From Collinsella sp. (lineage in GTDB: Bacteria > Actinomycetota > Coriobacteriia > Coriobacteriales > Coriobacteriaceae), in the NCBI GenBank assembly GCA_018382295.1, contig JAGZQF010000004.1, positions 1 to 64,000 of the forward strand: a DNA stretch of 64,000 nucleotides, in the 5' to 3' direction. Numbering within the stretch: the first letter of the stretch is position 1; every line of letters starts with the position of its first letter. This document shows, piece after piece, positions 8,104 through 14,209 of this stretch. A model generated the notes under the pieces. The model saw only the letters and a list, made by a program, of their open reading frames with translations. It ran no database searches and was not told the origin of the DNA. The position numbers were made by a program, and so were the translations under genes.

Positions 8104-8178
8104 GCCAGTGTGGCGCAACGGTAGCGCAACTGATTTGTAATCAGTGGGTTGCAGGTTCGATTCCTGTCACTGGCTCCA
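8104..8178 (+). tRNA. tRNA-Thr (UGU anticodon)
   Basis: Complete cloverleaf: acceptor GCCAGTG/CACTGGC, anticodon stem ACTGA/TCAGT with loop TTTGTAA, T-loop TTCGATT, and an encoded CCA end. Anticodon TGT reads ACA. It sits alone, followed by a terminator. Confidence 0.95.
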
Positions 8179-8187
8179 TGAGAGTTT

Positions 8188-8228
8188 CGGGCTCTGTTTC
8201 CTTGTGGGACAGGGCCCGTTTCTATTTA
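8188..8228 (+). terminator. terminator after tRNA-Thr
   Basis: Hairpin CGGGCTCTGT / ACAGGGCCCG with a roughly 11-base loop, followed by TTTCTATTT. It ends the tRNA-Thr transcript. Confidence 0.75.
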
Positions 8229-8273
8229 TGTCGATAAGTCAGCGTGTTTGGCGCCAACCAAGCTTCAGGTTTG

Positions 8274-8490
8274 TCTCGATCCGTAACACGAGTGGGCTGA
8301 AGACCCTCCTTATAGTTACAGATCGAAACATTGCCAAGGGAAGGCCGATAACATCTCGATCCGTAACACGAAGAGGCTGAAAACCGTTCTTACTGTTACA
8401 GAATGAGACGTAAGCGGGGGTTTCTGCGAAACATCTCGATCTGTAACAGATAGGGGAGGAATAACCCTCTTACTGTTACAGGTCGAGACA
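8274..8490. repeat. three tandem 80-nt hairpin units
   Basis: Units start at 8274, 8354 and 8434, an exact 80-nt period. Each opens with TCTCGATC(C/T)GTAACA and about 30 bases later carries the approximate reverse complement (GTTACAG.TCGA.A), so each can fold into a hairpin with 12-15 bp of stem. Inner loops and the 25-nt linkers diverge between units while the outer arms are kept, which points to selection on structure or to a shared origin. Confidence 0.8.
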
Positions 8491-8520
8491 TAGGCCGGGG
8501 CGAGGTTGGTCATCGTCATC

Positions 8521-8668
8521 GAGCGTGGATTATCGGACACACGAGCGTGGAAAATCTTCCGCCTAGTGAATGAGCGTGGATAATCTGCCACTTTGGATTC
8601 GATGGCACGGCAAAGTGGGAGATTATCCACGCTCGATTTCAAACGGAAGAAAATCCACGCTCGATTTT
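8521..8668. repeat. nested GAGCGTGGA inverted and direct repeats
   Basis: GAGCGTGGA occurs at 8521, 8543 and 8572 in one orientation and as TCCACGCTC near 8626 and 8654 in the other. Bases 8572-8595 pair with 8611-8634 at 23 of 24 positions. Around this, the copy ending in CTTCCG (8543-8561) faces CGGAAG (8644-8649). The whole block can form a large nested stem. Confidence 0.75.
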
Positions 8669-8899
8669 GCCTGGGAAGAGCAATCTTCTGTCTGGGCAGC
8701 CCCGATCTCGACCTATATATAGGTGCAAATAAGCTGGTATCGAAGTTTGATACTGAAGGTGTACTCCACTACAGCAAAGTGTTACCTTGGGAAACGTCAC
8801 CTCAGTATCCAAAACCACTGTCCTTCATATCCAAACTCAATAAAACCGCAGGTCACGGCTATATAGATACGCCCGGCACCGTGTATCTAGAGGTTTTCG

Positions 8900-8929
8900 T
8901 TGACAGCCCCCAAGGTGGCATCGTATTAT
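8900..8929 (+). promoter_or_regulatory. promoter of the tRNA-Tyr/Thr/Met-tuf operon
   Basis: TTGACA (8900-8905), an 18-bp spacer and TATTAT (8924-8929). The expected transcript starts about 55 nt before tRNA-Tyr. The sequence just before the -35 box (GAGGTTTTCGTTGACAGC) is nearly identical to that at the rpmG promoter. Confidence 0.75.
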
Positions 8930-8991
8930 CTTCTTCGTTCGCGGGGGCGGCGGTCCAAAAGACCAAAGGACCTGCGGATACTTGAACGATT

Positions 8992-9073
8992 GGGAGTTTG
9001 CCCGAGTGGTTAATGGGGACGGGCTGTAAACCCGTTGGCTCTGCCTACATAGGTTCGAATCCTATAGCTCCCA
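8992..9073 (+). tRNA. tRNA-Tyr (GUA anticodon)
   Basis: Class II tRNA with a long variable arm. Acceptor GGGAGTT/AGCTCCC, anticodon stem ACGGG/CCCGT with loop CTGTAAA, T-arm CATAGGTTCGAATCCTATAG. Encoded bases after the discriminator are CC only, so CCA is added or completed after transcription. Confidence 0.93.
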
Positions 9074-9083
9074 CCCGTCAAGT

Positions 9084-9159
9084 GCCTGTATAGCTCAGTC
9101 GGTAGAGCACTTCGTTGGTAACGAAGAGGTCACCAGTTCAAGTCTGGTTGCAGGCTCCA
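9084..9159 (+). tRNA. tRNA-Thr (GGU anticodon)
   Basis: Cloverleaf with acceptor GCCTGTA/TGCAGGC, anticodon stem CTTCG/CGAAG, loop TTGGTAA and an encoded CCA. Second threonine tRNA in the window, reading ACC/ACU. Confidence 0.94.
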
Positions 9160-9162
9160 TCC

Positions 9163-9239
9163 GGCGGTGTAGCTCAGTTGGTTAGAGCACACGGTTCATA
9201 CCCGTGGCGTCACTGGTTCGAATCCAGTCACCGCTACCA
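9163..9239 (+). tRNA. tRNA-Met (CAU anticodon, elongator type)
   Basis: Cloverleaf with acceptor GGCGGTG/CACCGCT (first pair G-U), anticodon stem CACGG/CCGTG, loop TTCATAC and an encoded CCA. The anticodon stem lacks the three G-C pairs of an initiator tRNA, so elongator Met is most likely; a lysidine-modified Ile tRNA cannot be fully excluded. Confidence 0.88.
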
Positions 9240-9249
9240 TAGGTAACAC

Positions 9250-9282
9250 GGTGGCTTCTCAATAGTATGTTGAGAGGCCACT
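9250..9282 (+). promoter_or_regulatory. hairpin in the tuf leader
   Basis: GTGGCTTCTCAA pairs with TTGAGAGGCCAC across a 7-base loop, directly after the last tRNA. No T-run follows, so it is more likely a 3'-end or processing signal for the tRNA transcript, or a stabilising 5' structure of the tuf mRNA, than a full terminator. Confidence 0.5.
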
Positions 9283-9335
9283 ATGGTATAAAGGCAAAGT
9301 CCCGTCCGGGGACGACCTGTTAAGAGGAGGGCTTT

Positions 9336-10526
9336 ATGGCCAAAGAGAAGTTTGAGCGCACTAAGCCGCATGTTAACATCGGCACCATTGGTCACGTCGA
9401 CCACGGCAAGACCACGCTGACCGCTGCCATCACCAAGGTTCTCTCCGAGACCGAGGGCTGCAAGGCTGACTTCACTGCGTTCGAGAACATCGACAAGGCT
9501 CCCGAGGAGCGCGAGCGCGGCATTACGATTTCCGTCTCCCACGTTGAGTACGAGACCGCTGCCCGTCACTACGCTCACGTTGACTGCCCGGGCCACGCTG
9601 ACTACGTCAAGAACATGATCTCCGGCGCTGCTCAGATGGACGGCGCTATCCTGGTTATCGCTGCTACCGACGGCCCCATGGCTCAGACCCGCGAGCACAT
9701 CCTGCTCGCCCGTCAGGTCGGCGTTCCCTACATCGTCGTCTTCCTGAACAAGTGCGACATGGTCGACGATGACGAGCTCATCGACCTCGTCGAGATGGAG
9801 ACCCGTGAGCTCCTCTCCGAGTACGATTTCCCCGGCGACGACATCCCCGTCATCCGTGGCTCCGCTCTGGGCGCTCTCGAGGGCGACGCCAAGTGGATGG
9901 ACGCCATTCGCGAGCTCATGAAGGCCGTCGACGAGTACATCCCGACGCCTGCTCGTAACAACGACCTCCCGTTCCTGATGGCCGTTGAGGACGTTATGAC
10001 CATCTCCGGCCGTGGTACCGTTGCTACTGGCCGTGTCGAGCGCGGTGAGCTCAAGCTCAACGAGCCCGTCGAGATCGTCGGCATCAAGGATACCCAGAAC
10101 ACCGTCGTTACCGGTATCGAGATGTTCCGTAAGTCCATGGACTTCTGCGAGGCTGGCGACAACGTCGGTCTGCTGCTCCGCGGCATCAAGCGTGAGGACA
10201 TCGAGCGCGGCCAGGTTCTCTGCAAGCCCGGTTCGGTTACCCCGCACACCAAGTTCACCGGCGAGATCTACGTTCTGACCAAGGAGGAGGGCGGCCGTCA
10301 CACCCCGTTCTTCGATGGTTATCGTCCTCAGTTCTACTTCCGTACCACCGACGTTACCGGTACGGTCAAGCTCCCCGAGGGCACCGAGATGGCTATGCCT
10401 GGTGACCACATCACCATCGAGGGCGACCTCATCCACCCGATCGCCATGGAGGAGGGCCTGCGCTTCGCTATCCGCGAGGGTGGCCACACCGTCGGTTCGG
10501 GCATCGTCTCCACGATCATTGAGTAA
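9336..10526 (+). CDS. tuf: translation elongation factor EF-Tu
   Basis: GTPase that delivers aminoacyl-tRNA to the ribosomal A site. The 396 residues contain G1 GHVDHGKT, G3 DCPGH and G4 NKCD, followed by the two beta-barrel domains. It sits downstream of three tRNAs rather than at its usual place behind fusA, which lies about 38 kb away. It has a strong AAGAGGAGG ribosome site and ends in a clear terminator. Codon use is highly biased (GCT, CGT, AAG), as expected for a very highly expressed gene. Confidence 0.98.
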   Translation: MAKEKFERTKPHVNIGTIGHVDHGKTTLTAAITKVLSETEGCKADFTAFENIDKAPEERERGITISVSHVEYETAARHYAHVDCPGHADYVKNMISGAAQMDGAILVIAATDGPMAQTREHILLARQVGVPYIVVFLNKCDMVDDDELIDLVEMETRELLSEYDFPGDDIPVIRGSALGALEGDAKWMDAIRELMKAVDEYIPTPARNNDLPFLMAVEDVMTISGRGTVATGRVERGELKLNEPVEIVGIKDTQNTVVTGIEMFRKSMDFCEAGDNVGLLLRGIKREDIERGQVLCKPGSVTPHTKFTGEIYVLTKEEGGRHTPFFDGYRPQFYFRTTDVTGTVKLPEGTEMAMPGDHITIEGDLIHPIAMEEGLRFAIREGGHTVGSGIVSTIIE

Positions 10527-10552
10527 ATTAGCTCTTTGATATAGCTGACTTA

Positions 10553-10590
10553 GAGAACCCGGCACTTATATGGGTGCCGGGTTCTTTTCT
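10553..10590 (+). terminator. tuf terminator
   Basis: Stem GAACCCGGCAC / GTGCCGGGTTC with a short loop, then TTTTCT. Strong intrinsic terminator 26 bases after the tuf stop. Confidence 0.9.
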
Positions 10591-10730
10591 GCAATGGATA
10601 TTGAGCCGTTGCTGGTGTCGAGAGGATCGATAATGGTCCTGGATGCACCGTCGATTAGCTCTCGATGGCTTCATTGATGTGTTCCAAATATGAATGGATC
10701 CACCGAGAACCAATTGACTCGAGGTTTTCA

Positions 10731-10760
10731 TTGACAGCACTTACGTGGAGCTGATAAAGT
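10731..10760 (+). promoter_or_regulatory. promoter of rpmG-tRNA-Trp
   Basis: TTGACA (10731-10736), an 18-bp spacer and TAAAGT (10755-10760), about 45 bases before the rpmG start. Preceded by GAGGTTTTCA, a run shared with the tRNA-tuf promoter. Confidence 0.7.
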
Positions 10761-10805
10761 AACAACTCGTGCCCGTACGGGGCGGAAATGAAAGGTTCAG
10801 GATAC

Positions 10806-10955
10806 ATGCGTACTCTAGTTACTCTTGCGTGCACTGAGTGCAAGCGCCGCAACTATACGACCACCAAGAACAAGTCGACCATGCCTGATCGTATGGAGAT
10901 CAAGAAGTATTGCCCCTGGTGCCGTCACCACACGCTGCACAAAGAGACTCGCTAG
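10806..10955 (+). CDS. rpmG: 50S ribosomal protein L33
   Basis: A 49-residue protein (MRTLVTLACTECKRRNYTT...) too short for most ORF cut-offs. It is the zinc-binding form of L33: two Cys pairs, CTEC (residues 9-12) and CPWC (36-39), make the ribbon. L33 sits near the E site of the large subunit. Start ATG 10806 follows GAAAGG by about 6 bases. rpmG before secE-nusG is the classic order; here a tRNA-Trp gene is inserted between them, as in many Gram-positive genomes. Confidence 0.96.
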   Translation: MRTLVTLACTECKRRNYTTTKNKSTMPDRMEIKKYCPWCRHHTLHKETR

Positions 10956-10968
10956 TCTCTAGTCACAT

Positions 10969-11044
10969 ACGCCAGTAGTTCAATTGGTAGAGCATCGGTC
11001 TCCAAAACCGAGTGTTGAGGGTTCGAGTCCTTCCTGGCGTGCCA
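10969..11044 (+). tRNA. tRNA-Trp (CCA anticodon)
   Basis: Acceptor ACGCCAG/CTGGCGT, anticodon stem TCGGT/ACCGA with loop CTCCAAA, T-arm GAGGGTTCGAGTCCTTC and an encoded CCA end. It lies between rpmG and secE. Confidence 0.95.
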
Positions 11045-11053
11045 GTCATTATT

Positions 11054-11086
11054 CCGTAAGCTCCCACTTGGGGGCTTACGGTTTAC
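11054..11086 (+). terminator. hairpin after tRNA-Trp
   Basis: CCGTAAGCTCCC pairs with GGGGGCTTACGG, followed by only TTTA. It may terminate partially or mark the 3' processing end of the tRNA, leaving some read-through into secE. Confidence 0.6.
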
Positions 11087-11120
11087 TCATGTATAAGCGC
11101 ATTGCGCGGAGGTAACCCAA

Positions 11121-11459
11121 ATGGCCAACAAGAAGAACAAGAAGAAGGCTCAGCAGCCGGCACCTGCCAACAAAGCTGCCGCCAACTCCAAGGTTGAGGC
11201 CAAGAAGGCCGTTGCCAAGAAGAACGAGAAGGCTGCGAAGTCCAAGAAGAACGAGAAGCCTGGTTTCTTCGCCCGCACCAAGAAGTATTTCGCTTCGGTC
11301 AAGTCCGAGATGAAGCGTGTCACGTGGCCCGATAAGAAGGAGCTCGTGAACTACTCGGTTGTTGTTTGCGCTTCTCTGATCGTCGTCGGCGTCGTCATCG
11401 CTCTGCTCGATGCTGGCTTTGGCGAGGCTCTTGCTCTGTTCTCTGGATTGAGGGGCTAA
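11121..11459 (+). CDS. secE: preprotein translocase subunit SecE
   Basis: Small membrane subunit that clamps SecY in the SecYEG export channel. The 112 residues begin with a long Lys/Ala-rich cytoplasmic tail (to about 50). The conserved amphipathic segment KSEMKRVTWPDKKEL comes next, then one membrane helix (VVVCASLIVVGVVIALL). GGAGGT precedes the ATG. It is 3 bases from nusG, the usual pair. Confidence 0.94.
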   Translation: MANKKNKKKAQQPAPANKAAANSKVEAKKAVAKKNEKAAKSKKNEKPGFFARTKKYFASVKSEMKRVTWPDKKELVNYSVVVCASLIVVGVVIALLDAGFGEALALFSGLRG

Positions 11460-11462
11460 ACC

Positions 11463-11999
11463 ATGTCTAAGCGTTGGTACGTCGTTCACACTTACTCTGG
11501 ATACGAGAACCGCGTTAAGTCCGATCTCGAGCATCGCATCGAGACTATGGGCATGCAGGACCGTATCTTTGATATCGAGATTCCTATGGAGCGCGTCACC
11601 GAGATTAAAGAAGGTGGCAAGCGTGAGACCAAGGATTCCAAGATCTTCCCGGGTTATGTCCTGGTCCGCATGGAGATGGATGACGATGCTTGGACGTGTG
11701 TTCGTAACACGCCTGGCGTCACCGGTTTCCTAGGCGGCAACGGCAAGCCCGCTCCGCTTTCCCGCGACGAGTACAACAAGATGACTCGTCGTCCCGGTAA
11801 GGGCGATTCGCCCAAGCGCACCTCGGTTGATATTGAGGTCGGTACGTCCGTCCGCGTCACCGATGGCCCGCTTACCGACTTTGATGGCAAGGTCTCCGAG
11901 GTTAACACCGAGGCTGGCAAGCTCAAGGTCACGCTGATGATCTTTGGCCGCGAGACGCCGGTCGAGCTCGACTTTAACCAGGTCGCTGTCATCGCTTAA
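11463..11999 (+). CDS. nusG: transcription termination/antitermination factor NusG
   Basis: Binds RNA polymerase through its NGN domain and links transcription to Rho or the ribosome through the KOW domain. The 178 residues include the NGN core (KRWYVVHTYSGYENRV, then KIFPGYVLVRM) and the C-terminal KOW motif near 125-160 (VTDGPLTDFDGKVSEVN). No large insertion is seen. Next come rplK and rplA, as in most bacteria. Confidence 0.96.
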   Translation: MSKRWYVVHTYSGYENRVKSDLEHRIETMGMQDRIFDIEIPMERVTEIKEGGKRETKDSKIFPGYVLVRMEMDDDAWTCVRNTPGVTGFLGGNGKPAPLSRDEYNKMTRRPGKGDSPKRTSVDIEVGTSVRVTDGPLTDFDGKVSEVNTEAGKLKVTLMIFGRETPVELDFNQVAVIA

Positions 12000-12119
12000 G
12001 TTTTCGTCCGTTCGCGCGAGCGTGCTTCTTCTGTGACTGCTCATCTCAGGAGTGCTTCTAACACGTGCGTGCTTACGATATAGCAAGTACTTCACACTCG
12101 TGATTCGAAAGGAATGACC

Positions 12120-12548
12120 ATGGCTGAGAAGAAGGTTGCCAACGTCATTAAGCTCCAGATTCCTGCTGGTGCAGCAAACCCCGCTCCTCCCGTCGGCCCC
12201 GCCCTGGGCGCTGCTGGCGTGAACATCATGCAGTTCTGCCAGGCCTTTAACGCCGAGACGCAGGACAAGAAGGGTGACATCATCCCCGTTGAGATCTCTG
12301 TCTACGAGGACAAGTCCTTCTCCTTCATCACCAAGACCCCGCCGGCGGCTCACCTTATCAAGAAGGAGCTGAACCTCATGTCTGGTTCCGCTAAGCCCCA
12401 GGCTGACAAGGTTGGTCAGCTCTCCCAGGAGCAGCTCACCAAGATCGCCGAGATCAAGATGCCGGACCTCAATGCCAACGACATTGACGCCGCCAAGAAG
12501 ATCATCGCCGGTACCGCCCGTTCCATGGGCGTCACCATCGCTGAGTAG
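12120..12548 (+). CDS. rplK: 50S ribosomal protein L11
   Basis: Stalk-base protein that binds the 23S GTPase centre. The 142 residues contain KLQIPAGAANPAPPVGPALG and the C-terminal RNA-binding domain with GTARSMGV. The frame also has an ATG at 12114, but 12120 is better spaced from AAAGGA and gives the standard MAEKK start. The 120-base gap after nusG may hold a leader structure, which I cannot define. Confidence 0.96.
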   Translation: MAEKKVANVIKLQIPAGAANPAPPVGPALGAAGVNIMQFCQAFNAETQDKKGDIIPVEISVYEDKSFSFITKTPPAAHLIKKELNLMSGSAKPQADKVGQLSQEQLTKIAEIKMPDLNANDIDAAKKIIAGTARSMGVTIAE

Positions 12549-12665
12549 CGATTTCTTATGGTAACGGCGGGTGCTCCGACCGGGGCGCCCGTTAAATGTG
12601 TGCAATAGGGCACACGATACGATGTGGGAGGGCTCACGCCCGTTTAACCACAGGAGGTAATGCAC

Positions 12666-13373
12666 ATGGCTAAGCATGGTAAGAGCTATAACGCCGCTGC
12701 CGAGAAGATCGACCGCGCCACGCTCTACACCCCCCTTCAGGCTGCCAAGCTCATCAAGGAGCTCGACACCGCCAAGTTCGACGAGACCGTCGAGGCTCAC
12801 TTCCGTCTGGGCATCGATACTCGTAAGGCTGACCAGAACATCCGTGGTTCCATCTCCCTGCCCCACGGCACCGGCAAGACCGTTCGTGTTGCCGTCTTCG
12901 CCGAGGGCGAGAAGGCCCGTGAGGCTGAGGCTGCCGGCGCCGACATCATCGGTTCCGACGAGCTCGTCGCCCAGATTCAGAAGGGCGAGATCAACTTCGA
13001 CGCCGCTATCGCTACGCCGAACATGATGGCCAAGGTTGGCCGCATCGGTAAGATCCTTGGTCCCCGTGGCCTCATGCCGAACCCCAAGCTCGGCACCGTG
13101 ACCATGGACGTCGCCAAGATGGTCTCCGAGCTCAAGGCTGGCCGCGTTGAGTACCGCGCCGACCGCTACGGCATCTGCCACGTGCCCCTGGGCAAGAAGT
13201 CCTTCTCTGAGCAGCAGCTCGTCGAGAACTACGCTGCCCTGTACACTGAGATTCTGCGCGTCAAGCCCTCTTCTGCTAAGGGCAAGTACGTCAAGTCCAT
13301 CTCCGTGTCTTCCACCATGGGCCCTGGCGTCAAGGTCGATCCCGCTGTCCAGCGTGACTTCCTGGCTGAGTAA
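12666..13373 (+). CDS. rplA: 50S ribosomal protein L1
   Basis: L1 stalk protein that helps release E-site tRNA; in many bacteria it also represses its own operon. The 235 residues include the signature GLMPNPKLGTVT and a typical C-terminus with GPGVKVD. ATG 12666 is chosen over 12660 because AGGAGGT lies 7 bases upstream of it. The 117-base gap from rplK contains a GC-rich hairpin around 12566-12596, a possible autoregulatory site. In many bacteria rplJ-rplL follow; here they are 22 kb away. Confidence 0.96.
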   Translation: MAKHGKSYNAAAEKIDRATLYTPLQAAKLIKELDTAKFDETVEAHFRLGIDTRKADQNIRGSISLPHGTGKTVRVAVFAEGEKAREAEAAGADIIGSDELVAQIQKGEINFDAAIATPNMMAKVGRIGKILGPRGLMPNPKLGTVTMDVAKMVSELKAGRVEYRADRYGICHVPLGKKSFSEQQLVENYAALYTEILRVKPSSAKGKYVKSISVSSTMGPGVKVDPAVQRDFLAE

Positions 13374-13407
13374 CTGCTAGTTACTGCCTGAGTACAGCAA
13401 GCATTGC

Positions 13408-13450
13408 TAAAGAAACCCGGTTCTGCCTTGTGCAGGACCGGGTTTCTTGC
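13408..13450 (+). terminator. terminator after rplA
   Basis: AAGAAACCCGGT...CTGC pairs with GCAG...ACCGGGTTTCTT around a short loop, followed by a T-rich end. Marks the end of the rplK-rplA unit. Confidence 0.85.
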
Positions 13451-13465
13451 TATCGCGTCAAAAGC

Positions 13466-13496
13466 ACCATAAAGGGGACAGTGTCCCCTTTATGGT
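13466..13496. repeat. palindromic intergenic repeat (CCACCATAAAGG family)
   Basis: Perfect palindrome with 14-bp arms ACCATAAAGGGGAC / GTCCCCTTTATGGT and a 3-base loop. It lies between convergent genes and resembles the hairpins at 16179 and 19151, which share a GTCCC(C)TTT...GG pattern. It may act as a bidirectional terminator. Confidence 0.75.
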
Positions 13497-13498
13497 GG

Positions 13499-14209
13499 TT
13501 ACCAGGGTGTTCTGGCTGTTGAAGACTCGATGGCTTCGTGGCGTTTGAGCTCGCGGCGCATGGTTTGTGAGTTGAGCCAAGCTGCTTGCCAGCCGCGGAT
13601 GGGGTAGTGCGTCTGGTCGAGCTCAAACTGCGTATAGCCGCAGGCGTTGATGATCGTCGTTCCACACACATGCTGACGCTCGCGCTGAAAATCGCAACCG
13701 TAGCTTTGGTGCACATGCCCGTGCACCATGTAGTCGGGATTCCAGGATTCGAGTGCTGTGTTAAAACACTCGAATCCTCGATGCGGCAGATCGTCCAGAT
13801 CACCCATACCGGCGGCGGGTGCATGGGTAAGCAGAATGTCGCACCCGCCGACCATCCTAACCTTACGCGACAGCTTACGCATGCGCTTGGACATCTCGCG
13901 TTCGGTGTACATGTTGGCGCCGTCGCGATAACGCATGGACCCGCCAAGGCCCGCAATGCGAATCCCTCGGTACGTGTACACGCTGTCCTCTACGCAGATA
14001 CATCCACCCGGTGCATGACGTGCGTAGCGGTCATCGTGATTGCCGCGCACGTAGATGAGCGGTTTGTTGATGACCGTAACCAAAAACTCAAGATAGTCCG
14101 GGTCCAGATCGCCGGCGGACAAAATCAGGTCGACGCGCTCAAAGCGTTCCTTGCGAAAGCACTCCCAAAGGCATCGTTCTTCGGTATCGGCTATGGCAAG
14201 GATTTTCAT
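13499..14209 (-). CDS. metallophosphoesterase
   Basis: Calcineurin-like phosphoesterase of 236 residues. Metal motifs are GDLDPDY (about 33-39), GNHDD (56-60), THAPA and HGHVH, but the first motif is IADTE where most relatives have DxH, so one metal-ligand histidine is replaced. Small cytoplasmic phosphoesterases of this type with DxE do occur. Start and stop overlap by 4 bases (ATGA) with the upstream ParB/BMP-like gene, so the two are translationally coupled and probably work together. The substrate is unknown; a nucleotide or nucleoside derivative is a reasonable guess from the partner. Confidence 0.8.
   Translation of the reverse strand: MKILAIADTEERCLWECFRKERFERVDLILSAGDLDPDYLEFLVTVINKPLIYVRGNHDDRYARHAPGGCICVEDSVYTYRGIRIAGLGGSMRYRDGANMYTEREMSKRMRKLSRKVRMVGGCDILLTHAPAAGMGDLDDLPHRGFECFNTALESWNPDYMVHGHVHQSYGCDFQRERQHVCGTTIINACGYTQFELDQTHYPIRGWQAAWLNSQTMRRELKRHEAIESSTARTPW

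Larger units (their letters stand above)
8179..8991. other. gene-free accessory stretch between tRNA-Thr and the tRNA-tuf operon
   Basis: Over 800 bases without a convincing gene. In order it holds the tRNA-Thr terminator, three tandem 80-nt hairpin units, a nest of GAGCGTGGA repeats, an AT-richer segment (8690-8890) with small palindromes such as CCTATATATAGG, and the promoter of the next operon. A 130-codon frame at 8593-8985 starts inside a repeat and runs through the promoter, so I do not accept it. tRNA flanks and repeats suggest an old integration site. Confidence 0.6.

Noticed and set aside
8274..8490. CRISPR array
   Set aside because: The 80-nt units are themselves imperfect hairpins, spacers are not of uniform unique type, only three units exist and no cas genes are in the window.
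8593..8985. A 130-codon frame in the repeat region before tRNA-Tyr
   Set aside because: It starts inside a palindromic repeat, has no ribosome site, runs through the strong promoter of the tRNA-tuf operon and matches nothing I know.
6539..8990. Prophage or integrative element
   Set aside because: No integrase, transposase or phage structural gene is present; only a tRNA, repeats and one accessory gene.
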